Position numbers and translations under genes: made by a program. 36,891 bases of DNA from Acidobacteriota bacterium. GTDB taxonomy: Bacteria; Acidobacteriota; Terriglobia; Terriglobales; Acidobacteriaceae. The notes beneath the pieces were generated by a model. It was not told where the DNA came from, ran no database searches, and was given only the letters and a program-made list of their open reading frames with translations. The stretch covers positions 1 through 36,891 of the forward strand of contig JAFAWX010000050.1 in NCBI GenBank assembly GCA_019241535.1, in the 5' to 3' direction. Of this stretch, positions 35,114-36,891 are shown piece after piece. How positions within the stretch are numbered: position 1 is the first letter of the stretch; every line of letters begins with the position of its first letter.

Positions 35114-36891
35114 ATGCCGGAATTTGTTCACCTTCATCTCCACACCGACTACTCCATGCTCGACGGTGCTTGCGATCTGGAGAAGCTCTGTCAGCGCGTA
35201 AAAGAGCTGGGCATGCCGGCCGTGGCTATGACCGACCACGGCAATATTTTTGGCGCCGTGCACTTTGTGAACGCCGCAAAGGCTGCCGGCATCAAGCCGA
35301 TCATCGGATGTGAGCTTTATGTCTGCAAGAAGCCGGATCACCGCATCGAGCGCATGCCTGCGGACGGCGACACGTATAACCATTTGTTGGTGCTCGCTGA
35401 AAACGAGGAAGGTTACCGCAATCTGGTAAAAATCACCTCCGAAGCTTCTCTCCACGGCGTCTATTACAAGCCCCGAGTCAGCAAGCGCTTTTTGTCCGAG
35501 CATGCGCGCGGATTGATTGCCCTTTCCGGATGCCTGAAGGGCGAGGTCGCCGAATGCCTGACTGAGCCCAACTACTCGGCCGCCCGCCGGGCGGCGGCTG
35601 AGTATGCGGACATTTTCGGGCCGCAAAATTTCTTTCTCGAGATTCAGGACCAGGGCTTGGAGATGGAGCAACGCATCCACGCCGATCTGTTCCGCCTGGA
35701 GAAGGATCTTGGCCTGCCTGTGGTTGCAACCAACGACAGCCATTATCTGACCGCCGACGACGCCTACGCCCAAGACGTCATGGTCTGTATCCAGACTGGC
35801 AAGAGCATTCAGGATCCGAACCGCATGAAGTTTCCCGGTTCTGGGTTTTATGTCAAGAGTGGCGGGGAAATGTACCAGGTATTCAAGGACGATCCCCGCG
35901 TGCTGTCGCGGACCATGGAGATCGCCGACCGCTGCCACGTGCATCTTGAGAAAATTAGTAATCCCTTTCCCCATTTCGATGTCCCCGGCTCTTACACCCT
36001 GGACACCTATCTGGAGCACATTACCCGGCAGGGGTTTGCGCGCCGCCTGGAGACGATTCGGCCGGCCGCATCGGCCGGCGCCCTGAAGCACGCAATCGCC
36101 GAGTATGAGCAGCGGTTGCGACAGGAAATAGCCATCATCCAACAAATGAAGTTTTCCGGTTATTTCCTTATTGTTTGGGACTTTATTCGCTACGCCAAGG
36201 AGCACGATATTCCCGTCGGCCCGGGCCGCGGCTCGGCCGCCGGTTCTCTGGTTTCCTACGCTCTCGGTATCACCGATATCGACCCCCTCGAGCATGAACT
36301 GCTCTTCGAACGCTTCCTCAATCCGGAACGCATTTCCATGCCTGACATCGACATCGATTTCTGCATGAACCGGCGGGGGGAGGTGATTGATTACGTCACT
36401 CGCAAATACGGACGCGAAAACGTTGCCCAGATCATTACCTTCGGCACCATGCAGGCCAAGGCGGCGATCAAGGACGTGGGGCGGGCCATGGACATCCCTT
36501 ACAGCGACGTCGACCGCATCGCCAAGATGGTGCCCGCCACGCTCAACATCAAGCTGGAGACGGCGGTGAAGGAATCGCCGGCGCTCGCGCAGGCGTACGA
36601 AAGCGACCGGCAGGTACGACAGCTGATTGACATTGCCAAGAAACTGGAGGGACTGGTTCGAAACGCAGGCATGCATGCGGCCGGGGTGGTGATCTCGCCC
36701 CGGCCCTTGAACGAACTCGTTCCCCTGCACAAAACCAAGAACAACGAAATCGTCACCGCGTTCGACATGGTGGCCATCGAGAAAATGGGTCTACTCAAGA
36801 TGGATTTTCTCGGGCTGACCGCGCTCACCATTCTCGACGACACCCTCAAGCTGATACGACAGACACGAAACGAGCGGGTAGAACTGAACGC
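35114..36891 (+). CDS. dnaE: DNA polymerase III alpha subunit, N-terminal part (truncated by window end)
   Basis: ATG 35114: MPEFVHLHLHTDYSMLDGACDLEKLCQRVKELGMPAVAMTDHGNIFGAVHF (PHP domain) through PVGPGRGSAAGSLVSYALGITDIDPLEHELLFERFLNPERISMPDIDIDF. Open to the window end, so absent from the ORF track. Confidence 0.97.
   Translation, partial: MPEFVHLHLHTDYSMLDGACDLEKLCQRVKELGMPAVAMTDHGNIFGAVHFVNAAKAAGIKPIIGCELYVCKKPDHRIERMPADGDTYNHLLVLAENEEGYRNLVKITSEASLHGVYYKPRVSKRFLSEHARGLIALSGCLKGEVAECLTEPNYSAARRAAAEYADIFGPQNFFLEIQDQGLEMEQRIHADLFRLEKDLGLPVVATNDSHYLTADDAYAQDVMVCIQTGKSIQDPNRMKFPGSGFYVKSGGEMYQVFKDDPRVLSRTMEIADRCHVHLEKISNPFPHFDVPGSYTLDTYLEHITRQGFARRLETIRPAASAGALKHAIAEYEQRLRQEIAIIQQMKFSGYFLIVWDFIRYAKEHDIPVGPGRGSAAGSLVSYALGITDIDPLEHELLFERFLNPERISMPDIDIDFCMNRRGEVIDYVTRKYGRENVAQIITFGTMQAKAAIKDVGRAMDIPYSDVDRIAKMVPATLNIKLETAVKESPALAQAYESDRQVRQLIDIAKKLEGLVRNAGMHAAGVVISPRPLNELVPLHKTKNNEIVTAFDMVAIEKMGLLKMDFLGLTALTILDDTLKLIRQTRNERVELN

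Noticed and set aside
35084-36730. 548-aa minus-strand ORF
   Set aside because: Antisense to dnaE, whose plus-strand frame has strong family motifs. The minus translation shows no recognisable domain.

Overview
The window is about 36.9 kb of GC-rich bacterial chromosome. Gene content and style suggest Acidobacteriota, but this is inference and not proven here. In order it contains: (1) the 3' part of a complex I operon, nuoE(partial)-F-G-H-J-K-L-M-N, with no nuoI between nuoH and nuoJ; (2) two minus-strand genes, a YncE/Vgb-like beta-propeller and an MscS-family channel; (3) a complete phosphate cluster, PhoU-like, pstS, pstC, pstA, pstB, phoU, phoB, phoR; (4) a minus-strand GT39/PMT-like membrane protein whose predicted ORF is artificially extended into a decayed DEAD/DEAH helicase fragment; (5) a sulfite-oxidase-fold molybdoprotein, a cytochrome b561-like protein, an ECF sigma factor and an anti-sigma factor that carries an unusual Ada-like Cys/His tail; (6) a minus-strand FHA-GAF-PP2C (RsbU/SpoIIE type) phosphatase and a PRC-barrel protein; (7) a Tol-Pal cluster, tolQ-tolR-tonB/tolA-like-tolB-pal; (8) the 5' part of dnaE, which runs off the window end and is missing from the ORF track, where a spurious 548-aa antisense ORF appears instead. 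The best leads are the molybdoenzyme/cytochrome/sigma/anti-sigma module, an 11-bp-periodic TTNAYC repeat upstream of pstS and pstC (candidate PHO box), the missing nuoI, an 18-bp perfect palindrome between mscS and the first phoU-like gene, and gene relics near 24.2 kb and 27.7 kb. No CRISPR array, rRNA, tRNA or intact mobile element was recognised by eye.
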